38,614 nt of DNA from Verrucomicrobia bacterium Tous-C9LFEB. GTDB lineage: Bacteria; Acidobacteriota; Terriglobia; Terriglobales; Acidobacteriaceae. Location of the stretch: assembly GCA_903970445.1 (NCBI GenBank), contig CAJCIP010000114.1, forward strand, positions 1 through 38,614, given 5' to 3'. Below, piece after piece: positions 14,938 through 23,320 of the stretch (position 1 is its first letter; every line of letters begins with the position of its first letter). Below the pieces are notes generated by a model. That model was not told the DNA's origin, ran no database searches, and was given only the letters and a program-made list of their open reading frames with translations. The position numbers were made by a program, and so were the translations under genes.

Positions 14938-16356
14938 TTATCGATCGTGGTCTTGCAAGGCGGCCAGCGCTGCATTGTGGCCGGCCATGCCATGCACGCC
15001 GCCGCCGGGGGGTGTCGAGGAACTGCACAGGTAAAGGCGCGGATTGCTGGTACGGTAGGTACGCAGAGTGGGCCGCGCGACGAGCTGCGTGAGTGTCATG
15101 GAGCCGCCTGAGACGTCGCCGCCGGCGAGGTTCGGGTTCCACTCGGCGAGTTGCTCGCTGTTCCAGGTGCGACGTGCAAGAATGCAGCTTCGAAAGCCCG
15201 GAGCAAAGCGTTCGATTTGGCGCTCGATGGCCGCCGTCCTGTCCTGCGTAGAACCAACAGGAACATGGCAGTATCCCCACGCTGTGTGATTGCCCGCAGG
15301 TGCTCGTGACGAATCAAAGAGGCTCGGTTGCGTGACCAGCACGAACGGCTTGTCGCACATATGCCCGTAGAACGCTTCGTGTTCCGAGCGCGCAATCTCG
15401 GCAAGCGTTCCGCCGACATGTAACGTCGCTGCGCGGCTGCAATCCTTGGCGGACCACGGAATCGGCTCAGAAATCGCCCAGTCGACCTTGAAGATTCCCG
15501 GGCCGCGCTTAAAGGAAAGCAAGCGCGTGCGAAAGCTCGGTGAGATGGCGTCGCCAGCGATCTCGCTAAGGGCCCTCGCGCCGGTGTCGAAAAGGGTTAC
15601 GTCGGCGGCCGGAAGCTGACTGATGCTGGCGGTGTTGACGCCAGTCTCGATTCGCCCGCCAAGCGACCGCAAATACGCCGCTAGTGCGTCAGAGATGCCC
15701 TGTGCGCCGCCAGCGGCAATCGGCCAGCCAGTGGTGTGGCCGCCAGATGCGAGCACCAAGCCAGTCGCTGCGCTGCCCAGCATGTTCAGGGGCATCACGG
15801 AATGCGCTCCGCAACCGGCTAGAAGCGCCTTCGCGGCTTCAGAGCGGAAAACCGTTGCCAGAGCTTGTACAGGCCAAAGCGCGAGGCTTCCGAAGAAAGC
15901 CATCGCTACCGGGTTGGAAGGAATGCGCAGCAAAGGCCGCATGAAGTCGTCTACGAGCTTCGGCCAGTCGCGCACACTGGACGCAAGCAGGTTTGTCCAT
16001 GCGGAGGCGTCGTCGGGGCCGAACTGCGCTGCTGTTGCCTCCAGCGAGTGCTCTAACGTCACTGCCGTGCCATTATCCAACGGATGCGCGCAAGGAAGGT
16101 CCGGTTCGATCCAGCGCAACCCATATTGCTCCAACGGCAGTGACTTGAAGAACGGCGACGCAACTCCGAGCGGATATACCGAAGAGCCAAGGTCGTGCCG
16201 GAATCCCGGCAGGGTAACTTCGCCGGTGGAACACGCCCCGCCAATGCGCGCATTGCGCTCGAACACCGTCACGTCAACTCCGCGCTGAGCGAGCGTTATC
16301 GCGGCTGCCAGACCATTCGGACCTGATCCAACGATGTTTGCAGTACGCAGGGGCAT
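14938..16356 (-). CDS. Phytoene-desaturase-like NAD(P)/FAD-dependent oxidoreductase
   Basis: A 472-residue flavoprotein. The Rossmann dinucleotide motif is at the extreme N-terminus (VGSGPNGLAAAITLAQRG; GSGPNG at 10-15) and is followed by VFERNARIGGACS, the CrtI/amine-oxidase-like pattern. The C-terminus has the matching FAD motif LYLCSSSTPPGGGVHGMAGHNAA. The central part (HTTGWPIAAGGAQGISDALAAYLRSLGG) also fits the CrtI-related group. Members isomerise, desaturate or oxidise isoprenoids, but this subgroup often lies outside carotenoid clusters, and no carotenoid genes are near. The ATG at 16356 is chosen because the beta-strand of the Rossmann fold starts there; a longer start at 16401 adds a non-conserved 15 residues. 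It diverges from the CMD-family gene by 62 bp. Confidence 0.87.
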   Translation of the reverse strand: MPLRTANIVGSGPNGLAAAITLAQRGVDVTVFERNARIGGACSTGEVTLPGFRHDLGSSVYPLGVASPFFKSLPLEQYGLRWIEPDLPCAHPLDNGTAVTLEHSLEATAAQFGPDDASAWTNLLASSVRDWPKLVDDFMRPLLRIPSNPVAMAFFGSLALWPVQALATVFRSEAAKALLAGCGAHSVMPLNMLGSAATGLVLASGGHTTGWPIAAGGAQGISDALAAYLRSLGGRIETGVNTASISQLPAADVTLFDTGARALSEIAGDAISPSFRTRLLSFKRGPGIFKVDWAISEPIPWSAKDCSRAATLHVGGTLAEIARSEHEAFYGHMCDKPFVLVTQPSLFDSSRAPAGNHTAWGYCHVPVGSTQDRTAAIERQIERFAPGFRSCILARRTWNSEQLAEWNPNLAGGDVSGGSMTLTQLVARPTLRTYRTSNPRLYLCSSSTPPGGGVHGMAGHNAALAALQDHDR

Positions 16357-16418
16357 TGTCCCTAGGATGCATCGACTCAGGCTGTTCGGCATCAGACCCA
16401 ATCAGGAGCACAGAAAAC

Positions 16419-17009
16419 ATGGCCGACGATATCGAACTTGGAGGACGCCTTCCGCTGCTGACACCAGAGCAATTAAGCACCGAGCAGAAAAGCCTCTACG
16501 ATGAGCTGAAGCAGACGACGCTGTCGTGGGCAGCAAAATCGGGCTTCCAGGCGGAGGCTGCCGATGGCTCTCTGCTAGGCCCATTCAACTCGCAGCTCTA
16601 CAGCCCGGAAGTTGCGGCCGGGCAGAACGCCTACCTCAAAGCAGAACGCGAGCATACGTCTTTGTCGCCGCAAATTCGCGAGGTGGTCATCCTGACGACC
16701 GGCGCGGTATGGAAGGCAGCTTACGAGCTTTATGCGCACCGCGCCGTGGCAGCGCAGCTCGGAATCAGCGAAACCGACATCAATGCTCTTTCGGTGGGCG
16801 ATCCGCCAATGGGTCTAGGACCGGAAGCGATCATGGCTCATCGCTTCGTACACGCCGTCGTGAAGCAGCACAGTCTGCCGGACACGCTCTTTCAGGAAGC
16901 GCTTTCCGTGTTCGGCTTCAGAGCCCTCATCGACATGCTGCATCTTGCCGGGCTGTACATGACAGTTTCCGCGATGCTCAACGCCTTTGCCGTACCAACA
17001 CCGGAGTAG
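16419..17009 (+). CDS. Carboxymuconolactone decarboxylase-family protein
   Basis: A 196-residue all-helical protein of the CMD/AhpD superfamily. The core reads LSPQIREVVILTTGAVWKAAYELYAHRAVAAQLGIS, then DALSVGDPP-like residues and HRFVHAVVKQHSLPDTLFQEALSVFG. The YELYAH motif is typical, but the CxxC pair of AhpD peroxidases is absent, so thiol-peroxidase activity is unlikely. Lactone decarboxylation or an unassigned role remains. ATG at 16419 has CAGGAG 11 nt upstream and is better than an in-frame start at 16338, which would overlap the divergent flavoprotein gene. It converges on tyrS with a 3-bp gap. Confidence 0.88.
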   Translation: MADDIELGGRLPLLTPEQLSTEQKSLYDELKQTTLSWAAKSGFQAEAADGSLLGPFNSQLYSPEVAAGQNAYLKAEREHTSLSPQIREVVILTTGAVWKAAYELYAHRAVAAQLGISETDINALSVGDPPMGLGPEAIMAHRFVHAVVKQHSLPDTLFQEALSVFGFRALIDMLHLAGLYMTVSAMLNAFAVPTPE

Positions 17010-17012
17010 CCG

Positions 17013-18314
17013 CTACGCCGTCCATTTCACGCGCACAGATTTCTTGCCTAGCCGAAGCACAGGGCTATCGCCAAGAGCCTTTCGGGAAAGCACTCTGCCG
17101 GTAAACTTTTCGCCATTGACGGACACAGCATTTTCGCCGAGCTTCCGCGTCGCTTCCCCTGTTGAGTAGGCCAGTCCGGCGAGCTGTAGGAGCTTCGCAA
17201 TGCGCAATTGCGGCTCCGTGTCGCTGCCGTCGACCGCAGGTGCGCGTAGACCTTCGCTGCCCACCGAAACGGTGACCTCAGCAACATCCTCCGCCACGCC
17301 TTTCTGCTGGAACTGCTTCGCCCAGTTTTCCGCTGCGGCTGCGGCGGCAGCTTCGGAATGGAAGTCCGCAGTGATGGTGCGGGCGAGATCTTTTTTCGCC
17401 TGCATCGGGTGCAGCGCACCGCTCTTTACGTCAGCCTGCATGACATCGATCTTCGACTGCGGCAGGTCAGTGAGGAACGTCCAGTAGCGCCACATCAGCT
17501 CGTCGGAGATGCTCATCAGCTTGCCGTACATCTCTGGTGCGGCTTCGTGAATGCCAATGGCATTCCCCAGCGATTTCGACATCTTCTGCACGCCATCCAG
17601 CCCTTCAAGGATTGGCGTCATCAGCACGATCTGCGGCTTCTGGCCTGCGTCGCGCTGCAAGTCGCGACCACGCATGAGGTTGAACTTCTGGTCGGTGCCG
17701 CCCAGCTCGACGTCAGCTTTGAGCGCGACGGAATCGTATCCCTGCATCACGGGGTACATGAGTTCGTGGAGAGAGATCGCTTCTTCTTTAGCGAAGCGCT
17801 TGTGGAAGTCCTCGCGCTCGATCATCTGCGAGAGCGTAAAGCTCGACATTAGCTTGATGATGTCGTAGTAGGAAAGCTTATCGAGCCACTCAGAGTTGTA
17901 GCGGACCTCGGTTGCGGCGGCGTCGAGGATCTTGAAGACCTGTTCTTTGTAGGACTCGGCATTCACCGCAATTTCTTCGCGCGTGAGCGGTTTACGGGTC
18001 ACATTTTTTCCTGTGGGGTCACCGATCAGTGCAGTGGAATCGCCGATCAGAAAGATAACAACGTGCCCAAGCTGCTGGAAATGCCGCAGCTTTCGCATCA
18101 ACACCGTGTGGCCGAGGTGCAGGTCCGGAGCGGTGGGATCGAAGCCGGCCTTGATACGCAGCGGCACGCCTGTTTTGCGCGACTCTTCCAGCCTCGAGGC
18201 AAGCGCCTCCGCGCCGGAAGCGGCGACGGGAGGAATGATTTCCGCCGCGCCCTTCGTGATGAGATCAAGCTGCTCGGTTACGGGCGCAAAAGTAGTGCTG
18301 GTTTCAGTAGGCAT
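17013..18314 (-). CDS. tyrS: Tyrosyl-tRNA synthetase
   Basis: A 433-residue class I aminoacyl-tRNA synthetase that charges tRNA-Tyr. The HIGH motif appears as HLGH (66-69, in APDLHLGHT) and the KMSKS loop is intact (244-248). Tyrosine-specific residues are visible in [21 protein letters not shown]. The last ~65 residues form an S4 RNA-binding domain ([23 protein letters not shown], ending [13 protein letters not shown]). The short insert and motif spelling match the TyrZ-like bacterial subtype. It is an essential housekeeping gene. The ATG at 18314 opens a frame that fits the family; the 5' leader is short, and no T-box leader was seen. A divergent DUF2256/DUF3253 gene begins 30 bp away. Confidence 0.96.
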   Translation of the reverse strand: MPTETSTTFAPVTEQLDLITKGAAEIIPPVAASGAEALASRLEESRKTGVPLRIKAGFDPTAPDLHLGHTVLMRKLRHFQQLGHVVIFLIGDSTALIGDPTGKNVTRKPLTREEIAVNAESYKEQVFKILDAAATEVRYNSEWLDKLSYYDIIKLMSSFTLSQMIEREDFHKRFAKEEAISLHELMYPVMQGYDSVALKADVELGGTDQKFNLMRGRDLQRDAGQKPQIVLMTPILEGLDGVQKMSKSLGNAIGIHEAAPEMYGKLMSISDELMWRYWTFLTDLPQSKIDVMQADVKSGALHPMQAKKDLARTITADFHSEAAAAAAAENWAKQFQQKGVAEDVAEVTVSVGSEGLRAPAVDGSDTEPQLRIAKLLQLAGLAYSTGEATRKLGENAVSVNGEKFTGRVLSRKALGDSPVLRLGKKSVRVKWTA

Positions 18315-18344
18315 GGCTGCATCTCAAAGTATAGAGAACAGCCC

Positions 18345-18752
18345 TTGCCGAACCGCACACCGAAACGCGAATCATCCAGCATTCCATCGAAGACCTGCGC
18401 TGCATGTGGACGCACGATGGAGTGGCGCAAGAGCTGGGCGAAGAACTGGGACGAGGTAAAGTTCTGCAGCGATCGCTGCCGGGGCAGCAAAGTGAGCGAC
18501 AAAGATAAGCAGCTCGAAACAGCAATCCTCCGCCTGCTTGCGGAACGCGGCGCGGGCAAGACCATTTGCCCCAGCGAGGCGGCGCGTAGCGTGGCGGGGA
18601 GCGAAGAACGCGAAGAGTGGGAGCCGCTGATGGAAGCTGCGCGCGCGGCCGCGCGTCGGCTTGTCAGCGCTGGAAAGATCGTCATTACCCAGCACGGCAA
18701 CATCGTTGATGGCTCGACTGCAAAAGGTCCCCTCCGTTTGCGACTTCGTTGA
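18345..18752 (+). CDS. DUF2256-DUF3253 fusion protein
   Basis: A 135-residue protein with two small domains. The first ~45 residues carry a zinc-knuckle-like DUF2256 motif, KTCAACGRTMEWRKSWAKNW followed by FCSDRCR, with Cys in CxxC...C...C arrangement. The remainder is a winged-helix-like DUF3253 (ILRLLAERGAGKTICPSEAAR, then WEPLMEAARAAARRLVSAGK and GNIVDGSTAKGPLRLRL). Both families are uncharacterised; nucleic-acid binding is a reasonable inference. The start is uncertain: TTG at 18345 gives a compact protein beginning just upstream of the domain, with no strong ribosome-binding site. Longer in-frame starts overlap tyrS. It is divergent from tyrS and runs in the same direction as the next two small genes. 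Confidence 0.8.
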   Translation: MPNRTPKRESSSIPSKTCAACGRTMEWRKSWAKNWDEVKFCSDRCRGSKVSDKDKQLETAILRLLAERGAGKTICPSEAARSVAGSEEREEWEPLMEAARAAARRLVSAGKIVITQHGNIVDGSTAKGPLRLRLR

Positions 18753-18805
18753 AATCGGATAGGTCGATCTTTGACGCGAAAGCCGGCGCCTGCCTCTAAC
18801 GCTGC

Positions 18806-19057
18806 ATGGCAACCGCAAAGAAATCCTCAGCGAAGAAATCGTCCGCAAAGTCCTCCCCGAAGAAGGCTGCAAAGAAGAGCTCGGCGAAGAAGAGTTCAGG
18901 CGGCGGCCAGGCATGCTGGCCCGGTTTTGAGCGCACACCTGGCACCACCGCAGGCACCAAGGGAAGCTGCAAACCGAAGAAGCATCAGACAGGCGCGGAG
19001 AAGAAGGCCGACAGCAAAGCCGCAGCAGCCAGCAAGCGGGAAAAAGGCCAGGGCTGA
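18806..19057 (+). CDS. Small Lys/Ala/Ser-rich protein with a Cys-Pro-Gly motif
   Basis: An 83-residue protein of unusual composition. Residues ~1-33 consist of [16 protein letters not shown] units like the tails of bacterial histone H1-like proteins. A compact conserved-looking segment follows, [19 protein letters not shown], with paired cysteines. The end is another Lys/Ala stretch. The basic tails suggest binding to nucleic acid and the Cys pair suggests a small disulfide or metal knot. The function is not known. The ATG at 18806 is the natural start, but no Shine-Dalgarno is visible. It lies 53 bp after the DUF2256-DUF3253 gene and 31 bp before the YjbR-family gene. Confidence 0.68.
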   Translation: MATAKKSSAKKSSAKSSPKKAAKKSSAKKSSGGGQACWPGFERTPGTTAGTKGSCKPKKHQTGAEKKADSKAAAASKREKGQG

Positions 19058-19088
19058 GCCTTCGCTGTACTGCTGTACTGTGGTTGGC

Positions 19089-19487
19089 ATGGATGCTGAA
19101 CGCGCCCGCACTTTCCTACTCAGCTTGCCGCATGTGCGCGAAACGGTGCAGTGGGGCGACAACCTCGTCTTCTGGGTAGGAGAAAAGACTTTCGGCGGCA
19201 GGATGTTCTGCCTCATCAATCTCGACGGCGGCAAGCACGGCGCGATCAGCTTCGCAGCTGGTCCGGAGCGTTTCGCGGAGCTTCAGGAAAGCGAGAACTT
19301 CTTTCCTGCTCCTTACTTCGCAAGAGCTCACTGGATCGCAGCCCGCGAGTGGTCCGCCGCGCGGAACGCCGAGTGGGAGGAACTGCTCCGCAACGCCTAT
19401 GCGATAGTGCATGCCAAATTGCCAAAGCGCGGAAAGACGATGCTGGAGCAGGCTCACAGCGAACGCAATGAGCGCAAAGGACGCTGA
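19089..19487 (+). CDS. MmcQ/YjbR-family protein
   Basis: A 132-residue protein of the MmcQ/YjbR (DUF419) family, a CyaY-like fold annotated as DNA-binding. It opens [36 protein letters not shown], then [32 protein letters not shown] and a C-terminal [17 protein letters not shown] helix, matching the family across its full length (usually 115-135 residues). The role in the cell is unknown. ATG at 19089 is chosen to match the family N-terminus; a GTG three codons upstream is possible. The next gene, DoxX, converges on it. Confidence 0.86.
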   Translation: MDAERARTFLLSLPHVRETVQWGDNLVFWVGEKTFGGRMFCLINLDGGKHGAISFAAGPERFAELQESENFFPAPYFARAHWIAAREWSAARNAEWEELLRNAYAIVHAKLPKRGKTMLEQAHSERNERKGR

Positions 19488-19544
19488 GGACTCGCCTCGG
19501 CTGCCGTGGCGAGTTCGTTGCGCTCGTGGCGATCGGTTTCGCGC

Positions 19545-19949
19545 TTACGGCGTTGCTGTGTCTGCTTCTGGATTCATCGCCAGCAGCGGGAAGAAGTTGC
19601 GACGGTAAACAAAGAGCAGGAACAGCTCCAGAAGAGTGCTGACCAGCCCAGGAGCGATCCCGGTTCCGCCCGTCAGCAGAATGTGGAAGAGCAGGATGTT
19701 TACGAGTTCCGGTGCGAGCAGACTCAGCGCCAGTGGAACAAACCTGTTCACCAGCAGCAGCAATCCAGCGACGACCTGGATCACCGCAACGAAGTTCATC
19801 CAGTGGTGCGTCATCATGATGGTCGACCAAGTTGAAGCGTCGCTCGGGGGCATGGGTGGCATGGGTAGGAAGTGCAAAAGGCCGTTCAGCCCGAAGACGA
19901 AGAAGATAAGTCCAAGCAGAATGCGAGCAATGATGATGGCGTACTTCAC
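19545..19949 (-). CDS. DoxX-family membrane protein
   Basis: A 134-residue protein with four predicted membrane helices: YAIIIARILLGLIFFVFGL, FVAVIQVVAGLLLLVNRFV, LALSLLAPELVNILLFHILL and LVSTLLELFLLFVYRRNFF. This is the DoxX/DoxD-like pattern, where the first helix pair is followed by FGLNGLLHFLP. DoxX proteins are small membrane proteins linked in some bacteria to redox or thiol stress; function here is unproven. GTG at 19949 is preferred because GGAGG lies about 10 nt upstream. A TTG at 19991 would add 14 residues without a site. The gene is divergent from the next SDR gene and convergent with the YjbR-family gene. Confidence 0.85.
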   Translation of the reverse strand: MKYAIIIARILLGLIFFVFGLNGLLHFLPMPPMPPSDASTWSTIMMTHHWMNFVAVIQVVAGLLLLVNRFVPLALSLLAPELVNILLFHILLTGGTGIAPGLVSTLLELFLLFVYRRNFFPLLAMNPEADTATP

Positions 19950-20100
19950 GGCTTGAGTTCCTCCGGTGCTGAAAGTTTGTTCTTCTGCCAAACGTACATC
20001 ATTCGGTGTCGTCTCCGCACGGCGAATCGATGTGCGGGCTCAAAGAAGACTAACTTTGCAACCGCTTGCTTCGCAGACGGCGACCCGTTAGGTTCTGCGT

Positions 20101-21009
20101 ATGGCAGATTCCACACACTCGCAAGGCCTCTCCCTCTCGCTAAACGGCAAGGTCGCGCTGGTCAGCGGGGGCTCGCGCGGCATAGGTGCGGCGACCGTTC
20201 GCCTACTTCGCCAGACAGGTGCGCGCGTTGTCTTCAGCTACCGCGCGGCGGAACAGCAAGCCACCGAACTGATGAACGAATGCGGCGGAGAAGACGTTTG
20301 CCGTGCGCTGAAGCAGGAACTACGGACTGTTGAAGATGGCCAGATGCTGGTGGATAGTGCGACCGCCGTCTTTGGCCGTCTCGACATCCTCGTGGCCAAT
20401 CACGGCGTGTGGCCGCCGAACGATCGTGCCATTGAAACGATGAGCGCAACACAGTGGCACTACACGCTCGGCGTCAATCTGAACAGCGTCTTTGGGCTGG
20501 TCCAGGCTGGCGCCGAACAGATGCTACGCCAGGAAGCGAACGCCGCCGGCGCCAAGGAACACACCGGCCCCAGCGCCGCGCTGCAAGCCGGCGTGGGACG
20601 TGGGTTCCGCGGTCAGGCAGAAGACTCCGAGGAACCGTCTGCTCGCAATCCACGAGGACACATCATCCTTGTCGCCTCGACCGCGGCGCAGCGAGGCGAA
20701 GCCTTCCATGCCGACTACGCCGCCAGCAAGGGAGCGCTGATTTCGTTGACGAAGAGCTTGTCGAGCGAGCTTGCACCGCAGGGCATCCTTTGTAACTGCG
20801 TCGCGCCCGGCTGGGTGCGCACGGAAATGTCCGCTGGAACCCTAAGCGACCCGGAAGCGTCCAAAGAAGCATTGGGTTTGATCCCGTTAGGTCGCGCCGC
20901 CGCCCCTGACGAAATTGCCGGGCCGATTGTTTTCCTCTGCACGCGCTGGGCGGGCTTCATTTCCGGTGAGATTTGGAACGTCAACGGCGGTGCGGTTTTA
21001 GCCGGATAA
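20101..21009 (+). CDS. FabG-like short-chain dehydrogenase/reductase with an internal insert
   Basis: A 302-residue SDR, about 50 residues longer than the classical 250. The cofactor motif is SGGSRGIG (22-29) rather than TGxxxGIG, the NNAG box is replaced by ANHG (99-102), the catalytic Ser is near 193, and Y206/K210 complete the YxxxK site. A hydrophilic Ala/Gly/Glu-rich segment (about 145-184, QEANAAGAKEHTG... to SARNPRG) interrupts the fold before the VASTAAQRG strand, where SDRs usually have a short loop. The C-terminus (FISGEIWNVNGGAVL) is classical. Reductase activity on an acyl or sugar substrate is possible, but no specific one can be named. The next gene begins 20 bp later, so the two are probably co-transcribed. 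Confidence 0.88.
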   Translation: MADSTHSQGLSLSLNGKVALVSGGSRGIGAATVRLLRQTGARVVFSYRAAEQQATELMNECGGEDVCRALKQELRTVEDGQMLVDSATAVFGRLDILVANHGVWPPNDRAIETMSATQWHYTLGVNLNSVFGLVQAGAEQMLRQEANAAGAKEHTGPSAALQAGVGRGFRGQAEDSEEPSARNPRGHIILVASTAAQRGEAFHADYAASKGALISLTKSLSSELAPQGILCNCVAPGWVRTEMSAGTLSDPEASKEALGLIPLGRAAAPDEIAGPIVFLCTRWAGFISGEIWNVNGGAVLAG

Positions 21010-21029
21010 CAGACCCATCGAAAGGGAAC

Positions 21030-21893
21030 ATGACGAAGAAGTACATACGGTTGGGACGTTTCGGCGGCTTGCTGACATTGGTGCTCGCGGCGACGTTGGG
21101 TGTGTACGCGTTTGCACAGGCTTCTGCCATTCCGAGCGCGCAAACGCCCCCCGAAGCGCCCGGCGAAAACCGCGGCCTGAAGCTGCTGAACCAGATGATC
21201 GTCGCGCTCGGCGGCGATGCCTGGCTGAATCGCAATGATTGGGTCGAGGTCGGAAAAGGCGCGACTTTCTACAAAGGTTCTGCTAACCCGTATGTGGCGG
21301 AATTTGAGCGCTACTATCGTGCCCAGCCATACGGCGAGCGCATCATCCTTGTCTCAAAAATGGGTATTTTCATCCCGACAACAAAGCGCGATGTCGCCGA
21401 GGTATGGACGGCCGACAACGGGTATGAAGTGACATTTCGAGGTAAGAAAGAGCTTCCCAAGATCGACGTCGAGGACTACAAACTGCGGCGTCAACACACC
21501 CTGGACGTGGTCGTGAAGGACTGGATCAAGCAACCCGGCGTGTTGATTACGTTTGATGGAACGGACATGGTCGGGCGTCGGCTCGCTGACAAGATCACCG
21601 TGCTGACCGCGACGAATGACTCTGTCGACCTGGAACTGGATGAATCAACCCACCTGCCGCTGAGCCGCACCTTTCAATCACGCAACGCAACCTACCATGA
21701 CTTCGATGAGTACGTGGAACAGTACGACGACTACCATCCGTTACAAGGCATCATGACCCCGCTGACAATCACTCGCCTCAAGAACGGGGACATGGTCTCC
21801 CAACGATTTCTGACAAAGGTCACGTACAACACGAATCTGCCTGCGGATCTTTTCGATCCAGACCGGCCACTGGCGAAGAGCGCAAAGAAGTAG
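21030..21893 (+). CDS. Secreted LolA-like/outer-membrane lipoprotein-sorting-type protein
   Basis: A 287-residue protein with a clear signal peptide (RFGGLLTLVLAATLGVYAFAQA, cleavage near AQASA). The mature part opens with a helix, LKLLNQMIVALGGDAWLNRNDW, and continues as alternating strands (VGKGATFYKG, RIILVSKMGIFIP, WTADNGYEVTFRGKKE, HTLDVVVKDW, DKITVLTA). This resembles the half-barrel of LolA/LolB-like and outer-membrane lipoprotein-sorting proteins, but it has no lipobox. The fold assignment is an inference; function is unassigned. ATG at 21030 has AAAGGG (21021-21026) just upstream. It lies directly 5' of fabZ-lpxA (43 bp), which would suit a lipid or lipoprotein role. Confidence 0.7.
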   Translation: MTKKYIRLGRFGGLLTLVLAATLGVYAFAQASAIPSAQTPPEAPGENRGLKLLNQMIVALGGDAWLNRNDWVEVGKGATFYKGSANPYVAEFERYYRAQPYGERIILVSKMGIFIPTTKRDVAEVWTADNGYEVTFRGKKELPKIDVEDYKLRRQHTLDVVVKDWIKQPGVLITFDGTDMVGRRLADKITVLTATNDSVDLELDESTHLPLSRTFQSRNATYHDFDEYVEQYDDYHPLQGIMTPLTITRLKNGDMVSQRFLTKVTYNTNLPADLFDPDRPLAKSAKK

Positions 21894-21936
21894 TCGTGCT
21901 TAGGGACGCCTCACGGCGGTTATACTCAGGGTCGCT

Positions 21937-22479
21937 ATGAGTGACACTTCTTCCGAGACACAGCAATCCCAGAAGGCTGAGCCGCAAGCTACAAAAATCC
22001 TGATGGACACGCAGCAGATCATGGCGATCCTGCCGCATCGCTACCCGTTCCTGCTCGTCGACCGAATCATCGAGTTCGAATCCAAGAAGCGCATCGTCGG
22101 CATTAAGAATGTGACTGCCAATGAGCCGCAGTTCACAGGACACTTTCCCAACTACCCCATTATGCCCGGCGTGCTGACAATCGAAGCGATGGCGCAGACC
22201 GGCGGCGTGTTGCTGCTGAGTGAGTTTCCTGATCGCGAGGATCGTCTTATGGTATTTGCGGGTATTGAGGAAGCACGCTTCCGCAAGCCCATTGTGCCGG
22301 GAGATCAAATACGCATTGAAGTTGAAGTCATCAACTGGCGTCCCAAGATCTCCAAGATGAAGGGCCGCTGCATGGTCGACGGCCAGGTCGCGGCAGAAGC
22401 GATCATCACCTGCGCGTTGCTCCCGAAGACCCCTAAGGCGGCCACGCCCGCCGAAATCTCGACCCCGCAGATCGGGTAG
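21937..22479 (+). CDS. fabZ: 3-hydroxyacyl-[ACP] dehydratase FabZ
   Basis: A 180-residue hot-dog-fold dehydratase that removes water from (3R)-hydroxyacyl-ACP in fatty acid synthesis. The active-site pair is H69 (FTGHFPNYPIMPGV) and E83 (TIEAMAQTGG), 14 residues apart as in E. coli FabZ. The N-terminal LPHRYPFLLVDRI motif is intact. About 20 extra Gln/Ser-rich residues precede the domain. Its position directly before lpxA, as in many Gram-negatives, links acyl-chain supply to lipid A synthesis, since LpxA and FabZ compete for the same hydroxyacyl-ACP pool. Confidence 0.96.
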   Translation: MSDTSSETQQSQKAEPQATKILMDTQQIMAILPHRYPFLLVDRIIEFESKKRIVGIKNVTANEPQFTGHFPNYPIMPGVLTIEAMAQTGGVLLLSEFPDREDRLMVFAGIEEARFRKPIVPGDQIRIEVEVINWRPKISKMKGRCMVDGQVAAEAIITCALLPKTPKAATPAEISTPQIG

Positions 22480-22506
22480 TAAGTTCCGCACGAGGAAAGC
22501 ACGCAC

Positions 22507-23292
22507 GTGAGCATACACCCAACCGCCATCGTCGCCGAAGGTGCAGTGATCCCGGCAAGCTGCCGGGTAGGACCGTACTGCACGGTCGGCGCAAACGTTG
22601 TTCTCGGTGAAGGTTGTGAGCTCGTCTCCCACGTGGTGCTGGATGGTCACACCACTTTCGGCAAAGGGAATCGGATCTTCTCGTTCGCCTGCCTTGGCAT
22701 TGCGCCGCAAGACCTCAAATATCGCGATGAACCCACGCGGCTTGAGATTGGCGACAACAACTCGATACGAGAGTACGTAACAATCTCTCGCGGCACGGTA
22801 GGCGGCGGCGGCGTGACGCGTGTCGGCTCAGAATGCCTCATCATGGCCTACGTGCATATTGGTCATGACTCGGAGATAGGCAACGGTTGCATTCTGCCCA
22901 ACGGAGCGACGCTGGCAGGGCATGTCACGGTAGAGGATTATGCGACCCTGAGTGCCAACGCCCCGGTGCACCAGTTTTGCCGCATCGGCAAGTACGCCTA
23001 CATCGGCGGCGGAACCACAATCACGCAGGACGTGCTGCCGTATTCCCTGACGTCCATCGAGCGCAACAACCACGCCTACGGCTTGAACAAAGTCGGTCTG
23101 CAGCGCAAAGGCTTCACTCCGGCGCAACTTCGCGAACTTACGACCGCCATGCGCCTGCTGACCATTGGCAAGCGGAACACGACGCAGGCGCTTGAAGCGA
23201 TACGCGAGATGCTCGCGAAGGGCGAAGGCGGTGAGCACGTGAGGTACCTGGCTGACTTTGTGGCTGCAAGCGAGCGTGGGGTAATCAAATAG
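22507..23292 (+). CDS. lpxA: UDP-N-acetylglucosamine acyltransferase LpxA
   Basis: A 261-residue left-handed beta-helix enzyme with hexapeptide repeats (AIVAEGAVI, RVGPYCTVGANVVLG, GNGCILPNGATLAGHVTVED). It transfers a 3-hydroxyacyl chain to UDP-GlcNAc, the first step of lipid A synthesis. The catalytic His is H120 in the YVHIGHDSEIGN loop, equivalent to H125 of E. coli. The C-terminal domain (NNHAYGLNKVGLQRKGFTP) is also conserved. The start is GTG at 22507 with GAGGA (22492-22496) 10 nt upstream. It lies 27 bp after fabZ. LpxD and LpxB are not in the window, and a toxin-antitoxin pair follows before lpxI. Confidence 0.96.
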   Translation: MSIHPTAIVAEGAVIPASCRVGPYCTVGANVVLGEGCELVSHVVLDGHTTFGKGNRIFSFACLGIAPQDLKYRDEPTRLEIGDNNSIREYVTISRGTVGGGGVTRVGSECLIMAYVHIGHDSEIGNGCILPNGATLAGHVTVEDYATLSANAPVHQFCRIGKYAYIGGGTTITQDVLPYSLTSIERNNHAYGLNKVGLQRKGFTPAQLRELTTAMRLLTIGKRNTTQALEAIREMLAKGEGGEHVRYLADFVAASERGVIK

Positions 23293-23320
23293 AGGCAATA
23301 TACTGACTCTGATATAACTT

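Noticed and set aside
18063..18344. N-terminal extension of the DUF2256-DUF3253 frame
   Set aside because: It would overlap tyrS by ~250 bp and encodes no conserved residues; a TTG at 18345 gives the expected family length.
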